A DNA stretch of 64,000 bases, from assembly GCF_001577265.1 (NCBI RefSeq), contig NZ_CP014517.1, positions 1,789,001-1,853,000 of the forward strand, given 5' to 3'. Positions 52,326 through 60,721 of this stretch are shown here, one piece after another. This DNA comes from Variovorax sp. PAMC 28711. GTDB taxonomy: Bacteria; Pseudomonadota; Gammaproteobacteria; Burkholderiales; Burkholderiaceae_C. Both the position numbers and the translations under genes were made by a program. The notes below the pieces were generated by a model. The model did not search any database, had not been told where the DNA came from, and saw only the letters and a list, made by a program, of their open reading frames with translations. Numbering within the stretch: position 1 is the first letter of the stretch; each line of letters begins with the position of its first letter.

Positions 52326-53782
52326 AGCGCGTCCACCAGCGGCACCGCGTTCGGCGGAATGCCTTCCGGCGCCTCGCCGATCGCGCTCATGTAGTGCTCC
52401 ATGTTGCGCGGCTTGGCCGTCGGCATCTTCTGGATGCCCTTGACCGAGCGGCCCCAGCCGACTGCATCGGTCACGAGCTTGCCATCGCGCATCATGAAGC
52501 GGCCGCGCAGCAGCGTGTGCAGCGGGTAGCCCTGCACCGCGCGGCCGTTCCACGGCGATATCTTGCTGATGCTTTGCAGCTTGTTCTGCGACAGCGTGCC
52601 GGCACGCGCCATGTCCACGAAGGCGATGTCGGCGTGCGCACCGGGTGCGATCACGCCCTTGGTGCCGTACAGGCCCCAGGCCTTGGCCGGCGCGACGGAA
52701 CTCCACTTGACGTAGTCCATCAACGAAGCGCGGCCGCGGTTCACTTCGGTGAGCATCAGCGGCATCTGCGTCTCGACGCCGGGGAAGCCGCAGTCGCACT
52801 CCCAGATGTTGGCGCGCGTCTTTTCCTCGGGCGCGTGCGGCGCGTGGTCGGTCGCGATCATGTCGAGCGTGCCGTCCATCAGCGCGTCCCACAGCGGCTG
52901 GTTGTGGCGGGCCTCGCGGATGGGCGGGTTCACACGCATCACGCCGCCGAGCTTCAACATGTGGTCGGTGTTGAGCAGCAAATATTGCGGGCAGGTCTCG
53001 GCCGTCACGTCGACGCCGCGGCGCTTGAACTCGCGCAGCAGGTAGAGCGAATCGGCCGCGCTGTGGTGCGCGATGTGCACCCGCGCGCCGGTCCATTCGG
53101 CCAGCGTGAGCACCCGATTGATCGCCTCGATCTCGGCCACCGCGGGCCGCGCGGCCAGGTGCGCCATCGCGTCGATGCGGCCGGACTCCTGCAGGTGCTT
53201 CTGGCGGCGGAACAGGATCGACGAGTTCTCGGCATGCACCACCGTGCGGATGCCCAGCGGCGCCAGGATCTCGAAGCCCTCGAGCAGCGCGCCGTCGCTC
53301 GGCGCCGGCAGGTTGCCGAAGGTGTTGCCGACGAAGGCCTTGAAGCTGGTCACGCCCGCGTCGAGCATCGCCTCGAGCTGGTCGATGCTGTCGTCGCCGA
53401 GCAGGCCGTGGATGCCGAAGTCGCAGTACGACGACTCGGCCGCCTTCAGCTTGATTTTCAGCGCCTCGACGGTGCCGGTCGGCGGGTTGGTGTTGGGCAT
53501 CTCGAACACCGTCGTCACGCCACCGAGCGCGGCCGCGGCCGAACCGGTCTTCCAGGTTTCCTTGTTCGGATAGCCGGGGTCGCGAAAGTGCACGTGGCTG
53601 TCGATCGCGCCGGGCAGCAGGTAGAGGCCGTCGGCGCGCATCTCTTCGCGCGCGGCCGGCATCGTGTCGTCGTGGCCGACCGCGACGATGTGCTCGCCGG
53701 AAATCGCCACGGAGGCTTCGATGATCTGGTCCGGCGACACCACGTGGGCGCCACGGATGACGAGGTCGACTTCTTTGCTCAT
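52322..53782 (-). CDS. Allantoinase/dihydropyrimidinase-type amidohydrolase, operon A
   Basis: Cyclic-amide hydrolase of 486 aa. Binuclear metal site: His63 and His65 (DSHVHFRDPG), carboxylated Lys148 (SFKAF), His183, His239 (HIAHHS) and Asp312 (ATDHAPH). The GYPNKETW segment resembles allantoinase/dihydroorotase-like AllB more than hydantoinases. It would open a hydantoin, dihydropyrimidine or allantoin-like ring. It is coupled by a four-base overlap to the cyanurate/barbiturate hydrolase gene, which suggests successive steps or alternative substrates. Start is the ATG at 53782. Confidence 0.88.
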   Translation of the reverse strand: MSKEVDLVIRGAHVVSPDQIIEASVAISGEHIVAVGHDDTMPAAREEMRADGLYLLPGAIDSHVHFRDPGYPNKETWKTGSAAAALGGVTTVFEMPNTNPPTGTVEALKIKLKAAESSYCDFGIHGLLGDDSIDQLEAMLDAGVTSFKAFVGNTFGNLPAPSDGALLEGFEILAPLGIRTVVHAENSSILFRRQKHLQESGRIDAMAHLAARPAVAEIEAINRVLTLAEWTGARVHIAHHSAADSLYLLREFKRRGVDVTAETCPQYLLLNTDHMLKLGGVMRVNPPIREARHNQPLWDALMDGTLDMIATDHAPHAPEEKTRANIWECDCGFPGVETQMPLMLTEVNRGRASLMDYVKWSSVAPAKAWGLYGTKGVIAPGAHADIAFVDMARAGTLSQNKLQSISKISPWNGRAVQGYPLHTLLRGRFMMRDGKLVTDAVGWGRSVKGIQKMPTAKPRNMEHYMSAIGEAPEGIPPNAVPLVDAL

Positions 53783-53801
53783 GCGGTTGCTCCTGGCGGG
53801 T

Positions 53802-54593
53802 TCAGAGTGCAGCCCAGCCGCCGTCGACGGGGAGGTCGACGCCGGTGATCTGTCTGGACACTTCGCTCGCCATGAAGAGGCAGGCGTTGGCAATGTCGGC
53901 ATCGGTCGACACGCGCTTGAGTGCGTAGTCGGCGGCGTGGCGCGTCATCGCTTCTTCGAGCGTGATGCCCAGCTTCTCGGTCATGTTGGCGCACACCTTC
54001 TCGCGAAAGCGCGGGCCGTCGACCATGCCGGGCGCGACGTTGTTCACGTTGATGTTGTAGGGGCCGGCTTCGAGCGCGAAGCTCTTGGTGATGCCGCGCA
54101 GGCCCCACTTCGACGCGGAGTACGCCATGCGACCCGCGCGCCCGCGCAGGCCGAAGGTGCCGCCCACGTTGACGATTTTTCCGCTCTTGCGTTCGATCAT
54201 CGACGGCAGCACCGCGTGGATCGTGTTGAAGCAGCCCGTCATGTTGAGCTGCACGATCTCGTTGAATTCTTCGGCGGTGGTTTCCCACCCCGTCTTGCCG
54301 ATCGGTCCCGAGCCGCCGGCCACGTTCACCAGCACGTCGATGCGGCCGAAGGCTTCGAGTGCCTTCACTGCCAGCGCCTCGGTCTGCGCCGGCGCGGTCA
54401 GGTCGCAGGGCACCACGATCACATCGACGCCGAGCGCGCGCGCTTCGGCGGCCACGGGTTCGATGGCGGCGGTGTCGCGGCCGGCCAGCACCAGCTTCGC
54501 GCCTTCGCGTGCGAAGGCCAGCGTGATGGCGGCGCCCATGCCCTTGGCCGGGCCGGTGATGAGCGTCACCTTGTCTTTGAGTTGCAGGTCCAT
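53802..54593 (-). CDS. SDR-family oxidoreductase, operon A
   Basis: Short-chain dehydrogenase of 263 aa. The cofactor loop TGPAKGMGAA is slightly unusual (Pro-Ala for Gly-Ala). NVAGG replaces NNAG, the catalytic region is VGGTFGLRGRAGRMAYSASKWGL, and the end is GVDLPVDGGWAAL. It may oxidise or reduce an intermediate of the ring-degradation pathway. Start is the ATG at 54593. Confidence 0.88.
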   Translation of the reverse strand: MDLQLKDKVTLITGPAKGMGAAITLAFAREGAKLVLAGRDTAAIEPVAAEARALGVDVIVVPCDLTAPAQTEALAVKALEAFGRIDVLVNVAGGSGPIGKTGWETTAEEFNEIVQLNMTGCFNTIHAVLPSMIERKSGKIVNVGGTFGLRGRAGRMAYSASKWGLRGITKSFALEAGPYNINVNNVAPGMVDGPRFREKVCANMTEKLGITLEEAMTRHAADYALKRVSTDADIANACLFMASEVSRQITGVDLPVDGGWAAL

Positions 54594-54621
54594 GGCGTGG
54601 GTCTCTCGTTCGTGGCAGTGA

Positions 54622-55641
54622 TCAGTTGGAGGTCTTGGAGGGGCGGTCGGCGCGGGCCGGCAGGAAGCTGCGATCGAAGATCTCGCCCGCGGTCGGCGTG
54701 CGCGGCAGGCCGTTCGCCTCGACCACGATCGCGATGTCTTTCGTGAGCCGTGCGTCGTCCACGTCACCGAGGCCGATGCGCGCGATCTCGGGGTGGCTCA
54801 TGTCGTTCTTGAGCGTGGCGATGAGCTTTTCTTTCTCGACATCGCGCTTCAACAGCGGCTCGCGCTTGATGGCGTAGTCGACGCCGGCGTCCGGGTTGGC
54901 GATGACTTCCTTCACCGCGCGGTTGAGGGCTTTCACGAAACCGGCGACGGCTTTCGGGTTCTCCTTGACGAAGCTCTTGGCGAAGAACACGGTGTTGGAA
55001 TACAGGTCCATGCCGTAGTCGCCGTAGCGAATGAAACGCAGGTCCTTCGCCGGGTCGAGGCCCATGCCCTTGGCGCTGAAGCTCACCGTGGTGACGTAGC
55101 CGAAGCCCGCGTCGATCTGGCCGCGCGACAGCATTTGCTCCCGCAGGTTGGGCGCCATGTTGGTGATGGTCACCTTGCTCGCGTCGATCTTGGCGATCTT
55201 GGCGAAGGCCGGGAACAGCTTCAGCGCGCCGTCGTTGGCCGGGCCGCCGATGGTCTTGCCTTCGAGGTCCTTCGGCGTCTTGATCGGGCTGTCGCTCTTC
55301 ACCACCAGCGTGAAAGGCGGCGTGTTGTAGAGCATGTAGACGCCCACCGGTGCATCGGCCGGCCGCTTGGAGGCGAGATCGATCAGCGCGTTGATGTCGC
55401 CGAAGCCGGCCTGGTAGGCACCGGCCGCCACCTTGGGGATGGACGCCGCAGAGCCCTCGCCCTGGTCAATGGTCACGTCAAGGCCTTCTTCCTTGAAGTA
55501 GCCCTTGTCCTGCGCAAGGAAGAACCACGACTGCGCGCCTTCGTACTTCCAGTTGAGTACCAGCTTGATGGGCGTCTGCGCGGCGGCGGGCGCGGCGATG
55601 AAGGCGAGCGCGAGGCCGCAGGCGGTGAGAAAGGCTTTCAT
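54622..55641 (-). CDS. ABC transporter substrate-binding protein (NMT1/SsuA type), operon A copy 2
   Basis: Periplasmic binding protein of 339 aa with a clear signal peptide (to AAAQT at about 22). The NMT1 core is KLVLNWKYEGAQSWFFLAQDKGYF and GAYQAGFGDINALI. It is clearly paralogous to the protein at 48448, yet only one permease/ATPase pair is present, so both may feed the same importer with different ligands. It begins 3 bp after the cysteine hydrolase stop. Confidence 0.88.
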   Translation of the reverse strand: MKAFLTACGLALAFIAAPAAAQTPIKLVLNWKYEGAQSWFFLAQDKGYFKEEGLDVTIDQGEGSAASIPKVAAGAYQAGFGDINALIDLASKRPADAPVGVYMLYNTPPFTLVVKSDSPIKTPKDLEGKTIGGPANDGALKLFPAFAKIAKIDASKVTITNMAPNLREQMLSRGQIDAGFGYVTTVSFSAKGMGLDPAKDLRFIRYGDYGMDLYSNTVFFAKSFVKENPKAVAGFVKALNRAVKEVIANPDAGVDYAIKREPLLKRDVEKEKLIATLKNDMSHPEIARIGLGDVDDARLTKDIAIVVEANGLPRTPTAGEIFDRSFLPARADRPSKTSN

Positions 55642-55644
55642 GGA

Positions 55645-56502
55645 TCAGGACTCCCGGGGTTTGGATGAAGAAGAAGAACGTGGCGAAGCAGGCAACGCGC
55701 GCATCAGCGACGCCGCACTGCCCACGAAACCGTGCAGCAGCTCGACGATGTAGAGCACGCCCTGGGTGACGTAGGCCGGCGACGGCGTGCTGCAAGCGTC
55801 TTGCAGCAGCACGCAGTCGTAGCCGAGAAAGTTGGCGTCCTGCAGCGTGGAGAACACGCAGCGGTCGGTGTTGATGCCGGCGAACAGCAGCGTGGTGATG
55901 CCTTGCTGGCGCAGCAGCGTGTCGAGCTCGTTGTCCCAGAAGCCGCTGAGACGGTGCTTGTGCACCGTGATGTCGGCGGTCGACACCGCGAGCGCGTCGA
56001 TCACCTTCGCGCCCCAGGAGCCCTGCACCAGCGACGGCCCGTGGTCGATCGGCGAATGGTCGGCATAGCCCACGCCCTCGGCGGTGCGCTTGCCCTTGAA
56101 CTGCACCGTCGGCGCCAGGTTGCGCTTGTCGGCGCGGATGCCCCAGTTGAGCCACACCACCGCGCCGCCGGCCTGGCGCCACGCGGGCAACAGCGCCTGC
56201 AACACAGGGATCGGCTTGCGCGCGGCCTGGGTGCCCAGGCCTTTCTGCGCGAACCAGCCTTCGGGGTGGCAGAAGTCGTTCTGCATGTCGACCACGATCA
56301 GCGCGCTGCGCGCCAGGTCGATCTCGACCGCCTGCGGCGCGGCGTCGGCGATCAGCACCGGCCGCGGCTTGGGCGACCTGCGCACGAAGCTCACCTTGTC
56401 CCCCTGCAGCTGCCAGGCGTTGTGCGCGGCGGGGCCGAATGCCACCGATTCGGGCATGACAGGCGCCGACTTGGGGCGGGAAACGCGCGATGGGGCTTTC
56501 AT
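55645..56502 (-). CDS. Isochorismatase-family cysteine hydrolase, first gene of operon A
   Basis: Cysteine hydrolase of 285 aa. The catalytic triad is Asp72 in VVDMQNDFC, Lys182 in TVHKHRLSGF and Cys215 in GINTDRCVF. An N-terminal extension of about 60 residues is longer than in plain isochorismatases. RutB-type relatives cleave ureidoacrylate in pyrimidine catabolism and BiuH-type relatives cleave biuret; this copy is closer to neither by eye. It is the promoter-proximal gene, divergent from the LysR gene. Confidence 0.85.
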   Translation of the reverse strand: MKAPSRVSRPKSAPVMPESVAFGPAAHNAWQLQGDKVSFVRRSPKPRPVLIADAAPQAVEIDLARSALIVVDMQNDFCHPEGWFAQKGLGTQAARKPIPVLQALLPAWRQAGGAVVWLNWGIRADKRNLAPTVQFKGKRTAEGVGYADHSPIDHGPSLVQGSWGAKVIDALAVSTADITVHKHRLSGFWDNELDTLLRQQGITTLLFAGINTDRCVFSTLQDANFLGYDCVLLQDACSTPSPAYVTQGVLYIVELLHGFVGSAASLMRALPASPRSSSSSKPRES

Positions 56503-56566
56503 GCTCCAACCTACGCACCCACCGTGCCAAAGCGCGCTTCTCTTTGCCGCCTTATCGCGCTACCCG

Positions 56567-56585
56567 CGTTGCCGAAACGGCAACG
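56567..56585. promoter_or_regulatory. LysR-type operator between operon A and its LysR gene
   Basis: Perfect palindrome CGTTGCCGAAACGGCAACG with the T-N11-A core of LysR boxes. It lies 65 bp from the operon A start and 35 bp from the LysR start. Confidence 0.65.
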
Positions 56586-56619
56586 GTGCACGCGGCACGA
56601 TCGTTGCGTTACCCGCCGC

Positions 56620-57525
56620 ATGAACCACCTTCGCCTGCTGCGCTACGTCGATGAGGTGGCGCGTGTCGGATCGATCCGCCAGGCCGCCGAACGGCTGCAC
56701 GTCGCGCCCTCAGCGGTGAACCGCCGCATCCAGGACATCGAGGACGAACTCGGCACGCCGATCTTCGAGCGCCTGCCGCGCGGCATGCGCCTCACCGCCG
56801 CGGGCGAACTCTTCGTGCGCTACATCCGCGGCCGCGCCGCCGACCTCGACCGCGTGCGCTCGGAGATCGAAGAACTGCAGGGCCTGCGCCGCGGCAGCGT
56901 GCGGCTGGTCGCCAGCCAGGCACTGGCGCCGCGCTTTTTACCCGGCGTGATCCAGGCGTTTCGGGAGACGCATCCGCTGGTCGGCTTCGAGGTGCGCATC
57001 GGCGACCACGTGCAGGCCGCGAGCGCGCTGCGCAGCTTCGAGACCGACCTGGCGCTGGTCTTCAACCTCGCGCCCGAAGCCGACATCGAGCGCACCAGCG
57101 TCGTCGAACAGCAGCTGATGGCCATCATGCATGCCAGGCACCCGCTCGCGCGCAGCGGTGCGGCCCTGCGCATGCGCGACTGCGCCGATTACCCGGTCGT
57201 GCTGCCCAACCGCGACACCGGCGGGCGGCAACTGCTCGAACGCTTTCTGGCGCGCAGCTCCACCAGGATGCACGCGATGGTCGAGAGCAACAGCTTCGAG
57301 TTCTTGCGCGGCTGCCTCGATGACAAGCAATCCATCTCGTTCCAGATGGCGATCGGCGCGCCGGCCGACGGCGGCGACATCGTCGCGCGCGAGATCGAAG
57401 ACCGGGGGTTTCCGAAAGGGGAGATGGTGCTGGCGAGCTTGCGGGGGCGGCAGCTGCCGGTGATTGCCTATGCCTTCGCGGAGTTCTTGCGTGAACGCCT
57501 TGGGGAGCTTGCTCAAAAGCCGTAG
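56620..57525 (+). CDS. LysR-family regulator of operon A
   Basis: LysR protein of 301 aa. The helix-turn-helix is VARVGSIRQAAERLHVAPSAVNRRIQDIE, followed by FERLPRGMRLTAAG and an effector domain. Start is the ATG at 56620; the frame is open for hundreds of codons upstream but those overlap operon A. It is divergent from operon A across the palindrome at 56567-56585. Its C-terminal part closely resembles the LysR fossil at 59113. Confidence 0.92.
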   Translation: MNHLRLLRYVDEVARVGSIRQAAERLHVAPSAVNRRIQDIEDELGTPIFERLPRGMRLTAAGELFVRYIRGRAADLDRVRSEIEELQGLRRGSVRLVASQALAPRFLPGVIQAFRETHPLVGFEVRIGDHVQAASALRSFETDLALVFNLAPEADIERTSVVEQQLMAIMHARHPLARSGAALRMRDCADYPVVLPNRDTGGRQLLERFLARSSTRMHAMVESNSFEFLRGCLDDKQSISFQMAIGAPADGGDIVAREIEDRGFPKGEMVLASLRGRQLPVIAYAFAEFLRERLGELAQKP

Positions 57526-57602
57526 CCCTTTGCGCTGCGCCCTCCTACATGCAAAGCGCCTTTCGCTGCGAATCATCGGCGTCCCACTCACAAGGAACAG
57601 AC

Positions 57603-58139
57603 ATGGACTCGATCAATCGCAACCAGCCCGAAGACACGCACCACAACCTCAGCGGCAACGACGCGGCCCGGCGCATCCAGGAGATGTCGGAGGACGCCGA
57701 GAGTTGCTTCTTTTGCACCGCCGAACGGGCGGGCGAAACGCAAGGCGTGCGGCCCATGAGCGTGCAGAAAGCCGACGACGCGGGCCGGCTGTGGTTCCTG
57801 AGCGCATCGGACAGCCACAAGAACCAGGAGATCGAGGCCGACCCGCGGGTCAAGCTGTTTCTGCAGGGCTCCAAGCATGCCGGTTTTCTGATGCTCAACG
57901 GCGAGGCGACGATCAGCCGTGATCCGGCGCGCATCGAAGAACTCTGGAACCCGATCATGAAGACGTGGTTCACCGACGGCAAGCACGATGCCCGCATCAC
58001 CGTGATCTGCGTGACGCCGACCGGCGGCTACTACTGGGACAACAAGCACGGCGGTCTGGTCGCCGCCACCAAGATGGTCATCGGGGCCGCCATCGGCAAG
58101 ACGCTGGACGATTCGATCGAGGGGCAATTGAAGCCCTGA
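57603..58139 (+). CDS. Pyridoxamine-5'-phosphate-oxidase-like (general stress) protein
   Basis: Split-barrel flavin-binding-type protein of 178 aa. The segments CFFCTAERAGETQGVRPMSVQ, LWFLSASDSHKNQEIEADPRVKLFLQG and the terminal GGYYWDNKHGG resemble the general stress protein 26 family. FMN or similar binding is likely, but the activity is unknown. AAGGA precedes the ATG by six bases. Confidence 0.82.
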   Translation: MDSINRNQPEDTHHNLSGNDAARRIQEMSEDAESCFFCTAERAGETQGVRPMSVQKADDAGRLWFLSASDSHKNQEIEADPRVKLFLQGSKHAGFLMLNGEATISRDPARIEELWNPIMKTWFTDGKHDARITVICVTPTGGYYWDNKHGGLVAATKMVIGAAIGKTLDDSIEGQLKP

Positions 58140-58330
58140 GCGGCAGAATATCCTGCATGCCAGATACCCTCGCAGCGATGTTTGACGTCGTCCGCAAAGG
58201 CGTTTTCTTCAATGCGGTTCCAGACCTTGTCGCTCCCGGCCCTGGAATCCCTTGAAACGGCGAGGATGTGCAATGGGACAGACGTCCACGGCCGCGATGC
58301 GCAAGAATCGCGGTTTACAGGATATTCGTC

Positions 58331-59098
58331 ATGACCATCCATCCCCTGCACAGCACCACCCACACCGAGCCGAACGCGCAAGCGCGCATCCATCTTGCTG
58401 CCGCGCTCCGCATGGCGGTGCTGCACGAACTCGACGAGGGCATCGACAACCATTTCACGGTCGAGGTACCCGGGCGCTCCGGCCAGTACCTGATCTTGCC
58501 TTTCGGCCTGCACTGGTCCGAGGCGCGTGCCAGCGATCTGATGGTCTTCGACGAGAGCGGGCGCACCCTGGAAGGGCACGGGGTGGTCGAGCTATCTGCG
58601 CAGTGCATCCACGCACCGCTGCACCGCATCACCGGCGCGCGCGTTGTGCTTCACACCCACCAGACGTGGTCGCTGGCGCTCAACATGCTCAAGGACAATC
58701 GACTCTTGCCCGCGACGCAGACCGCCGCGTTCTTCCATGGGCAGATCGCCTACGACGACACCTACACGGGCCTGGCGGCGACTGTGCAGGAAGGCGAACG
58801 CCTGGCTGCGGTGATGGGCAACAAGACCATTCTCTTCATGAAGAATCACGGTGTCGTGACTGTCGGACGCACCATCGGGGAGGCCTACCGACGCCTCTAC
58901 AAGCTGGAACGTGCCTGCCGAACCCAGGTCCTGGCGATGTCGACCGGGCAGCCCCTGAACATCCTGAGCGAAGAAGTCATCGACCGTGTCCTGACACCGG
59001 GCGCAGACGACCGGCATCCACGTGGAGAGCGCGAACGTCTGTTCTTCGAGGCGATGATGCGCGTGGTCGACCGTGACTTGCCGGGGTATGCGGAATGA
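58331..59098 (+). CDS. Class II aldolase/adducin family protein
   Basis: Cytoplasmic zinc enzyme of 255 aa. The family core is NHFTVEVPG, ASDLMVFDESG, and the His pair in VLHTHQTWSLAL, with a third His in KNHGVVTVG. Members include fuculose-phosphate aldolase and many of unknown use. AGGA lies eight bases before the ATG at 58331; the frame is open upstream without a ribosome site. The 190 bp before it hold only a 32-codon frame without support. Confidence 0.85.
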   Translation: MTIHPLHSTTHTEPNAQARIHLAAALRMAVLHELDEGIDNHFTVEVPGRSGQYLILPFGLHWSEARASDLMVFDESGRTLEGHGVVELSAQCIHAPLHRITGARVVLHTHQTWSLALNMLKDNRLLPATQTAAFFHGQIAYDDTYTGLAATVQEGERLAAVMGNKTILFMKNHGVVTVGRTIGEAYRRLYKLERACRTQVLAMSTGQPLNILSEEVIDRVLTPGADDRHPRGERERLFFEAMMRVVDRDLPGYAE

Positions 59099-59112
59099 AG
59101 GTGCAGTGCTGA

Positions 59113-59260
59113 CCGTTTGCCGATAGCTTCGAGTTCCTGAGCGGCTGCCTGGACGACCGGAAGTCGCTCTCGGTCAAGATGATGCTCGACGCACCGGCCG
59201 ATGACCGCGGCCTCGTGGCGCGGGACATCAAGGATCGCAGGTTTCCGATGGCGGCTTCAA
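59113..59260 (+). pseudogene. LysR C-terminal fragment
   Basis: About 45 codons reading SFEFLSGCLDDRKSLSVKMM and onward match the end of the LysR protein at 56620 (SFEFLRGCLDDKQSISFQMA). They continue through the APAD and VARDI-KDRRFP segment. A stop lies just upstream in frame, and no helix-turn-helix coding sequence is present, so it is a decayed remnant. It sits directly before the 3' end of the GntR gene. Confidence 0.7.
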
Positions 59261-59275
59261 GAGCCTCGTTCCCGC

Positions 59276-60025
59276 TCACCCCGCCGCGTGCCGCGCCAGA
59301 TGCACCTGGTGCAGCGTGATCTTCCGCACCTCCGCCTGGCTCGTCTCGATGTGCGCGCGCAGCAGCATCGCGGCCTGGTCGCCGCGGTGGGCGCGGATGG
59401 CCTTGAGGATCTTGGCGTGTTCGTCGTAGGTCGCGTCGATACGCGGCTGCTTGGTGAAGTCGAGCCGTCGGATGATGCGGATGCGGTCGGTCACGTCGCG
59501 GTGCACGCGGGCCATCTCGGCGTTGCCGGCGGCGGCCACGAGTGAGCAGTGGAATTCTTCGTCCCGCTGCGCGACCTGCGGGGCGTCGGTGCTGCGTTGT
59601 GCGTTCGGCACCAGCCAGATGTTCACCAGCGTCTCGAGTATTGCGCGGTCGATGTGGCGGTCGGTCTCGCAGAGGCGGTGTGCGGCGGTGGTCTCCAGCA
59701 CCATGCGCAGGTCGTAGAGCTGCTCGAAGCGCTCGAAGTCGAAGGGCAGCACGCGCCATCCGCTGCGAAACAGCACTTCGACGAAGCCTTCCTGCTGCAG
59801 CTTGAACAAGGCTTGCCGCACCGGGGTGCGCGAGACGCCGAGGCGCTCGCTGATCTCGCCTTCGGTGAACCGGTCGCCGGGCACGAGGCGGAACTCGGCG
59901 ACGTCGCGCTTGAGCTGCGCATAGACCTCGTCGGCCAGCGTGCGAAAGAGGGCGGGGTCGACGGTGGCGACGGGCGTGGCGACAGCAGCGGTCACAGGTG
60001 CGGAGCGGGAGCGAACGGTAGACAC
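59276..60025 (-). CDS. GntR-family (FCD-domain) regulator, operon B
   Basis: Regulator of 249 aa. The winged helix-turn-helix lies in FTEGEISERLGVSRTPVRQALFKLQQEGFVEVL (about 50-85) after an N-terminal Ala-rich extension of about 30 residues. An FCD effector domain follows (LYDLRMVLE, DEEFHCSLVAAAGN, EHAKILKAIRAHR). As the last gene of operon B it probably regulates that operon. FCD regulators usually respond to a pathway carboxylate. Confidence 0.9.
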   Translation of the reverse strand: MSTVRSRSAPVTAAVATPVATVDPALFRTLADEVYAQLKRDVAEFRLVPGDRFTEGEISERLGVSRTPVRQALFKLQQEGFVEVLFRSGWRVLPFDFERFEQLYDLRMVLETTAAHRLCETDRHIDRAILETLVNIWLVPNAQRSTDAPQVAQRDEEFHCSLVAAAGNAEMARVHRDVTDRIRIIRRLDFTKQPRIDATYDEHAKILKAIRAHRGDQAAMLLRAHIETSQAEVRKITLHQVHLARHAAG

Positions 60026-60034
60026 CGGCGGATG

Positions 60035-60721
60035 TTAGTCGTTGATGCCGCGTGGCAAGGCCGCGAGCAGCAAGCGGCTCGGTGCCGTCCAGCCGACGAT
60101 GGCGCCCTGCGCGCGGATCATGTCGATGGCCGCCGCCTTGAAGGCCGGGAAGTAGCTCTCGGTGCAGTCCTCGAGCAGCAGGCCGTCGTAGCCGCGGTCG
60201 TTGGCTTCGCGCATCGAGGTCTGCACGCACACCTCGGTGGTGACGCCCCCGAACAGCAGGTGCGTGATGCCGCGCGCCTGCAATGTTTCGTGCAGCCCGG
60301 TCGCGTAGAACATGCCCTTGCCGGGCTTGTCGATGACAAGCTCGCCGTCCATGGGTGCGAGCGCATCGATGATCTGGTTGCCGGGCTCCCCCCTCACGAG
60401 GATGCGGCCCATCGGGCCTGCGTCGCCGATGCGCAAAGTGGGGTTGCCGCGGTTCAGCTTGGCGGGCGGGCAGTCCGACAAATCCGCCTTGTGCGCCTCG
60501 CGCGTGTGCACGACCAGGCCGCCCGCAGCGCGCCACGCTTCGAGCACGGCCTTCGTCGCCGGCACGATGGCTTCGAGCAGCGCAACGTCGTTGCCCAGCG
60601 TTTCACCGAAGCCGCCGGGCTCGATGAAGTCGCGCTGCATGTCGATGAGGACGAGCGCGGTCTTCGCGAGCGCGAAGTCGTAGGCGAACGGATTCGCATC
60701 GATGTGAAGTGTCGTGGTCAA
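60035..60721 (-). CDS. Isochorismatase-family cysteine hydrolase, operon B
   Basis: Cysteine hydrolase of 228 aa. The triad is Asp27 in LIDMQRDF, Lys132 in [10 protein letters not shown] and Cys165 in [10 protein letters not shown]. It shares the [21 protein letters not shown] and IDKPGKG blocks with the biuret-hydrolase-like protein at 62289, so the two are paralogues with probably related C-N substrates. Start is a TTG at 60721, overlapping the ABC gene stop. Confidence 0.85.
   Translation of the reverse strand: MTTTLHIDANPFAYDFALAKTALVLIDMQRDFIEPGGFGETLGNDVALLEAIVPATKAVLEAWRAAGGLVVHTREAHKADLSDCPPAKLNRGNPTLRIGDAGPMGRILVRGEPGNQIIDALAPMDGELVIDKPGKGMFYATGLHETLQARGITHLLFGGVTTEVCVQTSMREANDRGYDGLLLEDCTESYFPAFKAAAIDMIRAQGAIVGWTAPSRLLLAALPRGIND

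Noticed and set aside
58158..58256. 32-codon frame between the PPOX-like and aldolase genes
   Set aside because: No ribosome site and no recognised homology; the opposite strand also reads open here.
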